From Rhodoferax bucti (GTDB taxonomy: Bacteria; Pseudomonadota; Gammaproteobacteria; Burkholderiales; Burkholderiaceae_C), in assembly GCF_005876985.1 (NCBI RefSeq), contig NZ_VAHD01000002.1, positions 186,001-250,000 on the forward strand: a DNA stretch of 64,000 nt. Reading direction: 5' to 3'. The notes under the pieces were generated by a model, which did not search any database, had not been told where the DNA came from, and saw nothing but the letters and a program-made list of their open reading frames with translations. Every line of letters starts with the position of its first letter. Within the stretch, counting starts at the first letter, position 1. Shown piece by piece: positions 35,210 through 43,668 of this stretch. The position numbers were made by a program, and so were the translations under genes.

Positions 35210-36070
35210 TCATGTCGCGGTCCATATCGAGGGGCTTTGATTTGGACCCAAGTTAACAATTGCATGTAGTTCAGCAGCAACGTCGAGGATCAGTCCGTCC
35301 GGTACGCCCTCGATCTGCGTCGGGTAACGCAGTGCAAGCAACCGCTGCCGTAGCAGTGGTGCCTGTCTAAATCTCGCTGCCAAGGCTCGGCACATCGTGT
35401 CTCGGTAGACCGTTTCCCGTGCATGTTGACTTTGCAGCACCTTGCGTAAAGGCCACGGCCAATCGCTGACCTGGGCTGAGCGCCAGCAGCTTTCGTCCAG
35501 AACAAACGGATGCGGATAGGCTGGGTGGAGCCATCCAAATGCGCCGTCCTGACTGGTGACTACGATACGGTCAATGGTGTGCTGGCGCCCCGCTGGTGCG
35601 AACTCAATGCAGCCGTCGAGGTCTGGTCGCCATGTCAGGCAGTACGAACCGCCAAGAAACTGCATCCGTAATGACCATGCAGCCTGCGATTTCTGCTCCA
35701 CTTCGGCCAGCAGCAACACGTGGCCGACGGACGCGGCGTTGGGATCAGCGGACACCATCCATTCCTTGGGTGCAATCACCCTGCGGTGAAGGCATGACGG
35801 AAACATCAGATCCGCGTCGTCCCGTGGTGTCAGCGTGAGCCGGTAACCCAGAGATGCCATGCTTTCCGTGCCAGGAACTGCGATGGTGGTCCCTGACTGG
35901 CTGCGCATGTACCGCAATGGGGAGGTGCAAACCATCGCTGTCTGATCGAAGTGCAAGATCATGGCACCGGCAAGCAAGCTGACTCCTGCAACACCGGGAG
36001 TGTCTCCCGGCCATGGGTCGATCAACTCAATCTTCTGCAATGGGTGGATTAAGAGTTGTTCAAACAGCAT
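35210..36070 (-). CDS. Hypothetical protein upstream of dndB
   Basis: A 286-residue protein (MLFEQLLIHPLQKIELIDPWPGD...) with no recognised family. It is rich in Trp, His and Arg in the C-terminal half, with no signal peptide or membrane segment. GGAG precedes ATG 36070. It follows the 36114 gene by 43 bp on the same strand and lies 116 bp before dndB, so it may be co-transcribed with the dnd genes or form a separate two-gene unit. Confidence 0.55.
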   Translation of the reverse strand: MLFEQLLIHPLQKIELIDPWPGDTPGVAGVSLLAGAMILHFDQTAMVCTSPLRYMRSQSGTTIAVPGTESMASLGYRLTLTPRDDADLMFPSCLHRRVIAPKEWMVSADPNAASVGHVLLLAEVEQKSQAAWSLRMQFLGGSYCLTWRPDLDGCIEFAPAGRQHTIDRIVVTSQDGAFGWLHPAYPHPFVLDESCWRSAQVSDWPWPLRKVLQSQHARETVYRDTMCRALAARFRQAPLLRQRLLALRYPTQIEGVPDGLILDVAAELHAIVNLGPNQSPSIWTAT

Positions 36071-36113
36071 TGCCAAACTCCAGCATCAGATAGCGGTGGT
36101 CGGCTCTCATGGT

Positions 36114-36602
36114 TTACTTACTTGACGTCTTTTGCATTTGTGTGACACCGATGTACCAGCTTGGGATCAACCCGGTCAGGTCCGTGGTGACCGCAGGTTT
36201 GCCCGCCGACGAGTCCACACAATATGACTGGGCGGTTTTTCCGTCTGCTGAACGCATGCGGTGGAAGACCACGCATCGGCCCACCTCCCAGTCCGCGTCG
36301 TAATCCACCATCGCAATCGCCACATCGGGCAAATCCTTGAAGTCTTTGGACTCTTTCCACACCGTGGCAACCAGGCCATACCCCGCCAGAAGTTTGGCAA
36401 TCAGGTCGCCGTCGATATAGGGGTAGTACGGCCCTGTTTTGGGCACGCCCAGCGTTTCGGCTTGTTTGCGGATGTCGTCCAGTGTCTTGGCGTTGCCAAC
36501 TAGGGATGCGATGACGCAGTACACATCTGCATGCCGGTCTTCGCCTGCTGCGACGCGCTTAAAGTGGGGTTGGAAATTTGAGGGGACAAGTGCTGTAGCC
36601 AT
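36114..36602 (-). CDS. Hypothetical protein, possible papain/C39-like cysteine peptidase
   Basis: A 162-residue protein (MATALVPSNFQPHFKRVAAGED...). It has a Cys in DVYCVIASLVG near the N-terminus, a His in GRCVVFHRM and an Asp in SYCVDSSAG. This order is reminiscent of papain-like/C39 catalytic triads, although the family is not recognised. AAGGAA precedes the ATG. It is the first gene of a pair with 35210, upstream of dndB. Confidence 0.5.
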   Translation of the reverse strand: MATALVPSNFQPHFKRVAAGEDRHADVYCVIASLVGNAKTLDDIRKQAETLGVPKTGPYYPYIDGDLIAKLLAGYGLVATVWKESKDFKDLPDVAIAMVDYDADWEVGRCVVFHRMRSADGKTAQSYCVDSSAGKPAVTTDLTGLIPSWYIGVTQMQKTSSK

Positions 36603-37013
36603 GGATTGATTCCTTGAAGGGTTGAAATCAACGCGCAGGGCAAAGTCAACCCGAGTTGCTGATGGGCTCAGAGAATTACGAATCAGGGAAAGTGGGCTTT
36701 GCGGCAGTGGGCTGGTGTCTGCCCTACGCGCTGGTCAGCGGCAAGCCCGCACCGAATGGTGGTGTTGCCGTGACGCTTTCAGTGTAAGCGCCTACCAACA
36801 ACCATCGTCAACTCAATAACTTTGCCAGACAGCACGTCTTGCCAAACGCCTCCGTGCAGATGGCAATAGGAAGTGCGCAATCCAGAAAGAAAAACGCCAC
36901 AGGGTTTGAACCGCTGTGGCATTTGATAGTAGCTTTGATATTTGCTTGTTGATGCTTAGGCTGCTAAAATGCAGTAAATCCCTTAAAAATCAACAACTTA
37001 TCAAGTTGCGTTC
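36603..37013. other. Gene-poor right end of island A
   Basis: About 410 bp without a supportable gene. It holds a hairpin GCCACAG / CTGTGGC (36896-36902, 36914-36920) preceded by an A-run, and an A/T-rich stretch (about 36920-37010) leading to the att core. A 40-codon frame from 36661 looks like chance. Confidence 0.5.
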
Positions 37014-37027
37014 TGGCGGAAGCTGTG
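37014..37027 (+). repeat. Internal attachment site between islands A and B
   Basis: TGGCGGAAGCTGTG matches 14 bp of the tRNA-Ser 3' end and of the att copies at 19692-19705 and 55630-55643. It lies 149 bp before the island B integrase, as attL lies before the island A integrase. Confidence 0.75.
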
Positions 37028-37175
37028 TCTGCCAAGTACAGGTATTGAGAAGGCTCATATCGTATCAAGTCAGATGATCCCCTCAGGGGAGTAAGCATTT
37101 CATTGCATCAGTTGGTTTCTTGACGTATCACTTAATCTCATTATTATTGGTACATAAGTTGATGCAAAGAAAAGA

Positions 37176-38465
37176 ATGCCAAAGATAGTCAAGGAGTTGG
37201 GCGCGCTCGAGATCAAGCGTCTCACAAAGGTCGGCTTTCACGCCGTGGGTGGGGTTTCAGGCCTAGGCTTGCAGGTGTTTGAGACGGGCGCGCGCTGCTG
37301 GGTGCTGCGGACGACGATTGCAGGTAAGAGGCGGAAGATGGGATTGGGGGGCTATCCAGACGTTACTTTGGCGGATGCTAAGGAGCGGGCCCGTAGTGCT
37401 AAGCGGCAAGTTTTCGATGGCTTTGACCCGATTGAAGCGAGAAAGGAAGGCCGTGCAGCACTTGCTAGAAGTCGAGCCAAGAACGTGACTTTTAAACAGT
37501 GCGCAGAGGAATACATTGAGGCGCATACGCCCGGCTGGACAAATGAGAAGCATGCGGCTCAATGGACATCAACCCTGGAGAAGTATGCATATCCGGTCAT
37601 CGGCCAACTCTGGGTCAGGGACGTTGCGATCTCTCATATCTTGGACATTCTTCGGCCGATTTGGCTTACCAAAACGACGACCGCTGTGAACGTCCGTGGG
37701 CGAATTGAAGCGATTCTTAGCTACGCCAAGACTCTGAACCATCGAACTGGAGACAACCCTGCTGCTTGGAAAGACAACCTTGATAACCAATTAGCGTCCC
37801 CCAACAAGGTGAAGAAAGTCAGGCATCAGCCAGCAGTTCAAGTCAATCAGGTTGGGAACTTTGCAAAAGACCTTCGCGCTATATCTGGGCAAAGTGCAAG
37901 GGCGCTGGAGTTCTTGTTGTTGACTAGTGTTCGATCGCACAACGTACGGCATGCCACTTGGTCTGAGATTGACTTGGTGGGTAAGACTTGGGCTATCCCA
38001 GGTGAAGACAGCGAAGGGGAGGGAACTGGACAACGCATGAAGTCCGGTGTCGCTCACCGTGTTCCTTTGTCCAAGCGAGCCATAACACTGTTAGAGGGTC
38101 TTGAAAGGATGGCTGGGTCTGACCTTCTGTTTCCGTCTCCCCGTAAAGGGACCCCTCTGTCAGATATGGCCATGAGTAAATTGATGAAGGGCATGGGATA
38201 CAAAAGTGATAACGGACGTAATGCCGTGCCTCATGGTCTCCGTTCTACCTTCAGAGATTGGGCTCAGGACCGCACGAATTTTCAGTATGAGATTTCTGAG
38301 AAGGCTCTGGCACATACCGTTGGTGATGCCGTTGAGCGTGCATACCTGCGGAGTGATGCGTTTGAAAAGCGTCGAAAATTAATGCAGAAGTGGGCAGACT
38401 TTTGCTCGACGTCTAGCGCTGAGTTGGGAAGTAAAGTTGTTCCCATCGGCACTAAAGCAGCATAG
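37176..38465 (+). CDS. Tyrosine integrase of island B (P4/DUF4102 type)
   Basis: This 429-residue integrase has an N-terminal DUF4102 domain (TTIAGKRRKMGLGGYPDVTLADAKERA) and catalytic residues Arg in TSVRSHNVRHATW, HxxR in PHGLRSTFRDWAQD and Tyr in ERAYLRSDAFEKR. It is 149 bp from the internal att copy. It shares domain layout and many residues with the island A integrase, which explains their common tRNA-Ser target. Confidence 0.94.
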   Translation: MPKIVKELGALEIKRLTKVGFHAVGGVSGLGLQVFETGARCWVLRTTIAGKRRKMGLGGYPDVTLADAKERARSAKRQVFDGFDPIEARKEGRAALARSRAKNVTFKQCAEEYIEAHTPGWTNEKHAAQWTSTLEKYAYPVIGQLWVRDVAISHILDILRPIWLTKTTTAVNVRGRIEAILSYAKTLNHRTGDNPAAWKDNLDNQLASPNKVKKVRHQPAVQVNQVGNFAKDLRAISGQSARALEFLLLTSVRSHNVRHATWSEIDLVGKTWAIPGEDSEGEGTGQRMKSGVAHRVPLSKRAITLLEGLERMAGSDLLFPSPRKGTPLSDMAMSKLMKGMGYKSDNGRNAVPHGLRSTFRDWAQDRTNFQYEISEKALAHTVGDAVERAYLRSDAFEKRRKLMQKWADFCSTSSAELGSKVVPIGTKAA

Positions 38466-38479
38466 CGAAAACACAGTCA

Positions 38480-38926
38480 ATGAACCCAAGCCTTCCCATA
38501 CCGACCGACAACATCTACAAGTTCGCGTGCCTGTTTGGTCTCACTTTGATCGTTACTTCGATCTTCTCCTTTGTCGCGGTTTACTCGTCATCGTTGGACA
38601 AAAAGATGCAGTACTACCAGGCGGTGGTGATGCTTGAGGCAAAAGTCGGCAAGACTGTCGAGGACAACGAGATTTTGAAGTTGAACAAACGGATGCTGGA
38701 AGTGACAAAGGGCAATGAGGGAACGGCCAATACGTTTGCCGGTGGTGTCATTGCTTTGGGTGTCATCATCAGTCTATGGGGTGCAAGTAAATGGCATTCT
38801 GTGATCCAGCTTAGAGACGATCGCCTCGCAAATTTGCAGGTGGAGAAGCTGCAGGTCGAAGTCGCTGCACTGAAACTCCACAAATCATCCTGTGAGCAGC
38901 ATCCGAAGGATGGAGCTGCTCAATGA
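38480..38926 (+). CDS. Small membrane protein with coiled coil
   Basis: A 148-residue protein with two hydrophobic segments (about residues 14-36, FACLFGLTLIVTSIFSFVAV; about 87-103, FAGGVIALGVIISLWGA) and Lys/Glu-rich helices between and after them. Function unknown. It starts 14 bp after the integrase stop and overlaps the next gene by 4 bp, so an operon is likely. Confidence 0.6.
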   Translation: MNPSLPIPTDNIYKFACLFGLTLIVTSIFSFVAVYSSSLDKKMQYYQAVVMLEAKVGKTVEDNEILKLNKRMLEVTKGNEGTANTFAGGVIALGVIISLWGASKWHSVIQLRDDRLANLQVEKLQVEVAALKLHKSSCEQHPKDGAAQ

Positions 38927-39162
38927 CGGAAGACAAACGACTTTTGTTGGCAGACATCTGCGAGGAGTATTTTGGGATCTCTGAGCGTGTCGCTACCCGC
39001 AAGGCATCGAATGGACTGTTACCAGTGCCTGCATTCCGAATCACAGGAACGAGGAAAGGGCCCCTCTACGTCATGCAATCTGATCTTGATGCACATGTTC
39101 AAAGGCAATATGAAAAGGCCAAAAAATTGAACAGCCAAATGCGGGCGGCGGGCTTGGTTTAG
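38923..39162 (+). CDS. Pyocin activator PrtN-like protein
   Basis: This 79-residue protein has ICEEYFGISERVATRKASNGLLPVPAFRITGT and VMQSDLDAHVQRQYEKAKK, matching the small PrtN-type regulators of prophages, which bind DNA and activate phage or pyocin genes. It overlaps the upstream gene by 4 bp (ATGA) and its stop overlaps the end of the convergent gene at 39159. Confidence 0.65.
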   Translation: MTEDKRLLLADICEEYFGISERVATRKASNGLLPVPAFRITGTRKGPLYVMQSDLDAHVQRQYEKAKKLNSQMRAAGLV

Positions 39163-40376
39163 CTCGGGTGGTTTCCCTCTCTCAGCTTTTTGAAAAGTGC
39201 TTTCGTGGGATCTTTGGCGTCAGCAACATCGAGCGCCCACATTCGCCATTGCGAAAACAGGTCGTGCAGCTCATCTGTGACTAGTTCTGAAGCGTTTTGC
39301 ACGTAGGCCCGAATTCGCTCGGCAGTAGCAAATGATTCGGCGTCGGCAACCAAGGCAGCTTTCCTCGCATCTTCTGCATCTTTAAGGGCGTGCTCTGCGG
39401 CCAATCGTCCACGAATGTCTTCTTCGATCTTTGCAATTTCCTCTCTCTCCTGCTGTTCGTAAGATCGGTGTCGGCCTTCTTCTTTTTCGCGCACGACTTG
39501 CTTCCACATGCAGCAGAACACTTCGTTTAGTCGATCTTCTACTTTGAAGTCTGCTGAATCGACAATTTGCAAATCGCTTCCACCGTGCCTACTAATTACA
39601 AGCGCAAGCTTGTCGGTCGGGAGGTAATGCCTTGAGGGGCTGAGAACACTTTTTGGCAAAGGAGCAACCTCCTGTCGCTCGCGTAATGCTAGCGTAATCG
39701 TGGCGGCCTCTCTACTTATGACTATAGGACCGTGGGTTTTAAGCACTTCAAACTTCAGTTCCCTTGATCTGCATGCCATAGCAATTGCATTGGCGATGGA
39801 CAACGCGCGCTTGAAAGTGGCTGGCGATACCCGGAAGCCTGTTACCGAATGTTTGTCCACCAGGAATGCGCCTGCCTCCACTGGGCCGGAGGGATTGTTC
39901 CAATCGGGCTCCCAACTTCTATTTGCGTTTCGTGGCCTTAACTTTCTCGCCTCGTACTCGGCAATTTGTTGGTTCACTCGGACTGCTTGAGCCTCCAAGT
40001 GTTTTCTTACCTCTCGTATGGCTGGGTCCCACTTCGTCGGGGGCGAAACCACAGCAATCAGGTTTTCGCGCGCGCGCTCCCATTTGAGCTTGTTTTCTAG
40101 CCAATGGAGATCCTCTTCTTCCACGAAGTCTGCATGTGATTTCACCTGCTCGTAGGCGTAGGTGTAGCAGTCAAATTCCTCTAGCAGAGGCGATTTGGCA
40201 GCATCTTGCCCGGTGGCCAGCTTTGCCCAATAACGTTCGGTCGGAACAGGTATTCCCAAAGCACGACATGCTGCTCGTAGCTTAGATTGAGACATCCTGT
40301 ACTTACTGCAGATGTCTGCAAACGGCCTATCCCAAACCTCCTGGTAGAGAGCCACTCTTTCCAGTTCAATTTTCAT
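39159..40376 (-). CDS. Hypothetical protein, helix-rich
   Basis: A protein of about 405 residues (MKIELERVALYQEVWDRPFADICSKY...). The N-terminus includes a possible helix-turn-helix (FADICSKYRMSQSKLRAACRALGIP). The C-terminal third is long charged helices (EKEEGRHRSYEQQEREEIAKIEE) that look like coiled coil. I chose ATG 40376; the upstream extension to 40640 is not credible. Some phage and ICE proteins have this layout, but the function is unknown. Confidence 0.6.
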   Translation of the reverse strand: MKIELERVALYQEVWDRPFADICSKYRMSQSKLRAACRALGIPVPTERYWAKLATGQDAAKSPLLEEFDCYTYAYEQVKSHADFVEEEDLHWLENKLKWERARENLIAVVSPPTKWDPAIREVRKHLEAQAVRVNQQIAEYEARKLRPRNANRSWEPDWNNPSGPVEAGAFLVDKHSVTGFRVSPATFKRALSIANAIAMACRSRELKFEVLKTHGPIVISREAATITLALRERQEVAPLPKSVLSPSRHYLPTDKLALVISRHGGSDLQIVDSADFKVEDRLNEVFCCMWKQVVREKEEGRHRSYEQQEREEIAKIEEDIRGRLAAEHALKDAEDARKAALVADAESFATAERIRAYVQNASELVTDELHDLFSQWRMWALDVADAKDPTKALFKKLREGNHPS

Positions 40377-40479
40377 GATGCCTCCTTTGTGCCGAACACG
40401 CCCCTCATTTGAACAACTGCCTATTGCAATATTTTGATTAACGAATACAATATCAAAAAAAGTAAAGTGAAAGTTCAAT

Positions 40480-40674
40480 ATGAGCAACGAACCAGCAAAG
40501 TCGCGAGGTGGTGCGGGGCGCGGACAAGGCCGCAAATCCCTGAAGCCTGGGGAAGTTACGGTTCCTGTCGTCATACGGATGGCAGAGAGCCAAAAAGACA
40601 AGCTGAAGGATTTGGGCGGACCGCAATGGGTCAGAGACAAGATCGACGAAGCGCCGATCCCTGAAAAGAAATAA
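40480..40674 (+). CDS. Small basic protein (64 aa)
   Basis: The sequence MSNEPAKSRGGAGRGQGRKSLKPGEVTVPVVIRMAESQKDKLKDLGG has a basic Gly/Arg tail followed by a ribbon-helix-helix-like stretch (VPVVIRMAESQKDKLKDLGG). It may bind DNA. It is divergent from the gene at 40376; the 100-bp gap between them is A/T-rich and likely holds both promoters. Confidence 0.55.
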   Translation: MSNEPAKSRGGAGRGQGRKSLKPGEVTVPVVIRMAESQKDKLKDLGGPQWVRDKIDEAPIPEKK

Positions 40675-40728
40675 CCGGCAAGCCCTGCGCCGGTTTATGC
40701 AGGGCAATCAAGGCGGGAATGGGGAGGG

Positions 40729-41106
40729 GTGGAGCCCTCACCAGACCCTAACCGTAAACACTGTATCGGAGTGAAATTGGCTAAAGGAATTATCGCCCCA
40801 GAGGCAAAAAGTGAACAAGAGTCTGTCACATTGAAGAGCATCGATATTCAAGATGGATTGCAACAGGCGGTTTGGACTGGCGCGTTATCTGGGTGGATTG
40901 AGGTAGCGAGAGGGCTAATTTGGCAACTCGCACACGCAGCAAGCTACGACGATGAGCTAGCGAAGCGCTTGAAAAAGCACGATATAGTGGTCGACACTGC
41001 CCGTTGGGACCGCGAAGAATCGACAGCGCTCACGATGCTTCTCGCGTCACAAGTTGGTCGTATCCGTGAAGCGATGACTCTTGCGGAGGAGATTCAAAAT
41101 GCATAA
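40729..41106 (+). CDS. Hypothetical protein
   Basis: Up to 125 residues, helical, with the repeated look of phage early proteins (QQAVWTGALSGWIEVARGLIWQLAHAASYDDE). The start is uncertain: GTG 40729, GTG 40771 and TTG 40777 are all in frame, and GGAG lies before the last. It overlaps the next gene by 8 bp. Function unknown. Confidence 0.45.
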   Translation: MEPSPDPNRKHCIGVKLAKGIIAPEAKSEQESVTLKSIDIQDGLQQAVWTGALSGWIEVARGLIWQLAHAASYDDELAKRLKKHDIVVDTARWDREESTALTMLLASQVGRIREAMTLAEEIQNA

Positions 41107-41338
41107 AGCTGACGAACACACCCCCGGCAAATTCTCAGAAGAAATTTACGCGGCTCAGGACAGTTTGCGCATTGTTTTGGAGATGATCACCGACACGATG
41201 GTTCAGGTCAGCCCTGAGAGCAAAGAAGAGATAGGGAGAGCCGAAGAGCGGATCATTGTTCTTGCGAACTACGCTCAAACCGACTTGGAGAAGTTGCGTG
41301 TAATTTCATCCAAGCTCCGGGAGTCCCATCATGAGTAA
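41099..41338 (+). CDS. Hypothetical protein
   Basis: A 79-residue helical acidic protein (MHKADEHTPGKFSEEIYAAQDSL...). A GGAGG-like site precedes ATG 41099 within the end of the previous gene, and its stop overlaps the next start. It is part of a tightly packed early operon. Function unknown. Confidence 0.5.
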   Translation: MHKADEHTPGKFSEEIYAAQDSLRIVLEMITDTMVQVSPESKEEIGRAEERIIVLANYAQTDLEKLRVISSKLRESHHE

Positions 41339-41519
41339 CTTGCGCTGGATTCCCATCCTCGGTGCGCCGAAGGAGCCAGCGGTATCAATTTGTTCCGAGG
41401 GCATGAGCGACGCAGATCTCGCTGATGCGATCGGAGAGCTGGAGCGATGCAAGGTCAGGTACATCGTGCTGCCGACATATGCCAATTTGAAGGCCTATCG
41501 CAGGGTTCTGCGTAGTTGA
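41331..41519 (+). CDS. Hypothetical protein
   Basis: A 62-residue protein (MSNLRWIPILGAPKEPAVSICSEGMSDADLADAIGELERCK...) whose ATG overlaps the previous stop by 8 bp. No family recognised. Confidence 0.45.
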   Translation: MSNLRWIPILGAPKEPAVSICSEGMSDADLADAIGELERCKVRYIVLPTYANLKAYRRVLRS

Positions 41520-41542
41520 AAACGATCAAAGGAAAACAACCT

Positions 41543-42322
41543 ATGGATAGAGCGCTAGAGCACCTGTTGGATAGGGAATATTCTGCAATTGAAGATATTT
41601 TGATTGACGGATGTGGTCTCAATGCAGAGTTGTTAGCGGAATGTGGAAGTGCATTCCCAATGATTCAAGTGCTGAAGCATCAGGCAAAGCGCAAGCCTCT
41701 GTCTGACCAGCAAAAGGCTGAGTTAACCATCTATACCGAACGAGCGGAACGCTTGCTTAATGCTAGTTCCAAAGCGAACGATCAGCTACTCAGTGGATTG
41801 GTTGTCATTGCAGTAATTTTTGGAACCCATCTATCAAGGAAGGGAAGCGGAGATTGGGAAGCCATTCCTACGTGGGAGTCGCTGGTTGAGTACGTTTCGA
41901 TTTCTGCGTATCTCCGTGGGCGTCTAGCGGAGTCATTGAGGAGTTCCGCTGAAGACATAGACGTAGTGATCCAAAACATGGAAAAAATTACCAACCTCTA
42001 TAGCTCCCTATATCTTGAGCACCTCGCATCTCAAGCGGCTTTGGAGGGTCTGCAGAAAGCGAACCAACAGTTGCCTGGTGATATTAGGAGGGAGCAGGCT
42101 AGAAATGCGGGGATTGCAAAAAATAGACCAGCTCGTCAAGCGAAGGAGTTTGTGCAGAGTGAGTGGGCGCACCACAAGGAAAGCTACGGAAACAATAAGT
42201 CGGCTTTCGCGCGTGACTATGTAAAGCGAGTTTGGAATGAATTGAACTTTAAGGTAACAGAGAAACAATTGAGAGAGGTCTGGCTTGCAGGCACCCCGCC
42301 TGCTGGCAGAACGGACGGTTAG
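41543..42322 (+). CDS. Hypothetical protein
   Basis: A protein of about 259 residues (MDRALEHLLDREYSAIEDILIDGCGL...). It has one hydrophobic stretch LLSGLVVIAVIFGTHL near residue 85 and a C-terminal region (EWAHHKESYGNNKSAFARDYVKRVWNELNFKVTEKQLREVW) that may be a DNA-binding helical segment. ATG 41543 has AAAGGA at good spacing; a TTG at 41516 overlapping the previous stop is possible. Function unknown. Confidence 0.55.
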   Translation: MDRALEHLLDREYSAIEDILIDGCGLNAELLAECGSAFPMIQVLKHQAKRKPLSDQQKAELTIYTERAERLLNASSKANDQLLSGLVVIAVIFGTHLSRKGSGDWEAIPTWESLVEYVSISAYLRGRLAESLRSSAEDIDVVIQNMEKITNLYSSLYLEHLASQAALEGLQKANQQLPGDIRREQARNAGIAKNRPARQAKEFVQSEWAHHKESYGNNKSAFARDYVKRVWNELNFKVTEKQLREVWLAGTPPAGRTDG

Positions 42323-42413
42323 CTGGCACTCAGGGAGTGACTCAAAAGCGCCGAAGACTGACATTTGCCCCATCAAAACAACGGCAGCCAAAGCCGTACG
42401 AAAGGGGCCAGAT

Positions 42414-42659
42414 ATGTCAATCTGGAGAATGCCCACTGTCAAAGCGGAAACAGGGCACCGCAGCAATGCAAGCATCTACAGCGCAATCCACGCCGGGCTG
42501 TTTACCAAGCCCGTGCCGATTGGACAGCGTTCTGTAGGCTGGCCATCTGATGAAGTTAAGGCTATCAATGCCGCGCGTATCGCTGGTAAGACAGAGGCCG
42601 AAATTAGAGAGCTGGTTCAACGCTTGCACGTCAAGCGCACCGAACAGGCAACCCATTGA
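42414..42659 (+). CDS. AlpA-family regulator
   Basis: This 81-residue protein (MSIWRMPTVKAETGHRSNASIYSAIHAGLFTKPVPIGQRSVGWP) is a prophage AlpA-type winged HTH. Such proteins activate integrase or excision genes in P4-like elements. AAAGGGG precedes ATG 42414. Confidence 0.8.
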   Translation: MSIWRMPTVKAETGHRSNASIYSAIHAGLFTKPVPIGQRSVGWPSDEVKAINAARIAGKTEAEIRELVQRLHVKRTEQATH

Positions 42660-42670
42660 TGGAGGCCGCG

Positions 42671-42901
42671 ATGCAAAGCACAAATGCATTTGACTCCATG
42701 CCAGACGGCGCGTTTATGCGTGCATCCCAGCTTGTTCAAAGTAAAAGATGTCCGAATGCACCATTGCCATTCAGCATGCCGACGCTTTGGCGAAAAGTGA
42801 AATCGGAAAGCTTCCCGACACCAGTTAAGTTGTCAGTGCGTGTGACGGCATGGCGGTGCGGTGATGTCCGTGCGTGGCTTAAAGCTCAAGCTAGTAAGTG
42901 A
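42671..42901 (+). CDS. AlpA-like DNA-binding protein
   Basis: A 76-residue protein with MPTLWRKVKSESFPTPVKLSVRVTAWRCGDVRAWLKAQ, the AlpA winged-helix pattern. An ATGGAGG-type site precedes ATG 42671. It directly follows another AlpA gene, and its sequence is closest in the window to the minus-strand AlpA at 54210. Confidence 0.72.
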   Translation: MQSTNAFDSMPDGAFMRASQLVQSKRCPNAPLPFSMPTLWRKVKSESFPTPVKLSVRVTAWRCGDVRAWLKAQASK

Positions 42902-42911
42902 GGGCCGACCA

Positions 42912-43217
42912 ATGGACCAATACAGCCAGCTCCACCGGAGCGGAACCGCTACGCCCATAAAAGAAAACGCCCTCGACACGCAGGGCATCAAGGGCGCTAA
43001 AACTATCGCAGTTTCAGCAGCAGAATTTGCCACACGACCTCTCCCAAGTAAAGAGGAAAACACGCTCATTGCCCAGATGGCACTTGCGGGGCATGCAGTG
43101 CATCGAGGAAAGAATGGTGGTTTTACGGCCTGCAAGTACGGAATGACCAGGTACTGCGAAGACTTTGCCGCCTTGAAGCGATTTGCCACTCAACTGGGGG
43201 TGATCAATGGGCTTTGA
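42912..43217 (+). CDS. Hypothetical protein
   Basis: A 101-residue protein (MDQYSQLHRSGTATPIKENALDT...). The C-terminal half (MALAGHAVHRGKNGGFTACKYGMTRYCEDFAALKRFATQLG) is conserved-looking but not assigned. It overlaps the CHC2 gene start by 11 bp and belongs to the replication block. Confidence 0.55.
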   Translation: MDQYSQLHRSGTATPIKENALDTQGIKGAKTIAVSAAEFATRPLPSKEENTLIAQMALAGHAVHRGKNGGFTACKYGMTRYCEDFAALKRFATQLGVINGL

Positions 43218-43668
43218 TCGGAACCTCCTCCCAGAGCCAACCAGTTACTTTGAATCCAAGGGCCTCAAGTTGTCCGGGCCTGCCCGTTCAAAGTGGAAAA
43301 CCACCGACTGCTCTTTTCATGGCGGGAATTCGATGCGGGTTAATGCGGCCAGCGGCGCATGGGTCTGCATGAACTGCGGAGAAAAGGGTGGTGATGTACT
43401 CGCGTACGAAATCAAGACCACCGGCAATGACTTCGTGGACGCAGCGAAGCATCTAGGTGCATGGGTGGAGGATGGGCGTCAGTCTTTGCCGCAGAAGCCC
43501 ACACCCTTAAGCCCAAGACAGGCGTTGAGCGTCATGGCTTTTGAAGCCACTCTGATAGCGGTTGCGGCGGGCAATGTCGCAAATGGCGTAAGCCTTACGG
43601 ATGTCGACCAAGCACGAGTGATGGTTGCAAGTAATCGAATCACCCGCTTGGTGGAGGCATTTCAATGA
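43207..43668 (+). CDS. CHC2 zinc-finger (DnaG-like) protein
   Basis: This 153-residue protein begins with a primase-type zinc-binding domain: SKWKTTDCSFHGGNSMRVN then GAWVCMNCGEKGGDVLAYEI gives the C-H-C-C ligand set of DnaG CHC2. No TOPRIM or polymerase domain follows, so it may recognise the origin for a separate primase or helicase. It overlaps the ATPase gene by 4 bp. Confidence 0.8.
   Translation: MGFDRNLLPEPTSYFESKGLKLSGPARSKWKTTDCSFHGGNSMRVNAASGAWVCMNCGEKGGDVLAYEIKTTGNDFVDAAKHLGAWVEDGRQSLPQKPTPLSPRQALSVMAFEATLIAVAAGNVANGVSLTDVDQARVMVASNRITRLVEAFQ

Larger units (their letters stand above)
19689..37027. mobile_element. Integrative island A (tRNA-Ser-associated; dnd defence cargo)
   Basis: It is bounded by tRNA-Ser 3'-end copies at 19689-19709 and 37014-37027, with a P4-type integrase just inside the left end. 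The interior has a replication protein, a second tyrosine recombinase, plasmid-type conserved genes, an AIPR gene and dndBCDE. Base composition is visibly richer in A/T than the flanks from about 28.5 to 35.2 kb. Boundaries are inferred from the repeated core. Confidence 0.75.

Noticed and set aside
36896..36920. Terminator for the int or cysteine-peptidase-like genes
   Set aside because: The hairpin has a T-run only on the minus-strand side, and no minus-strand gene reads into it. It is kept only as an unexplained hairpin.
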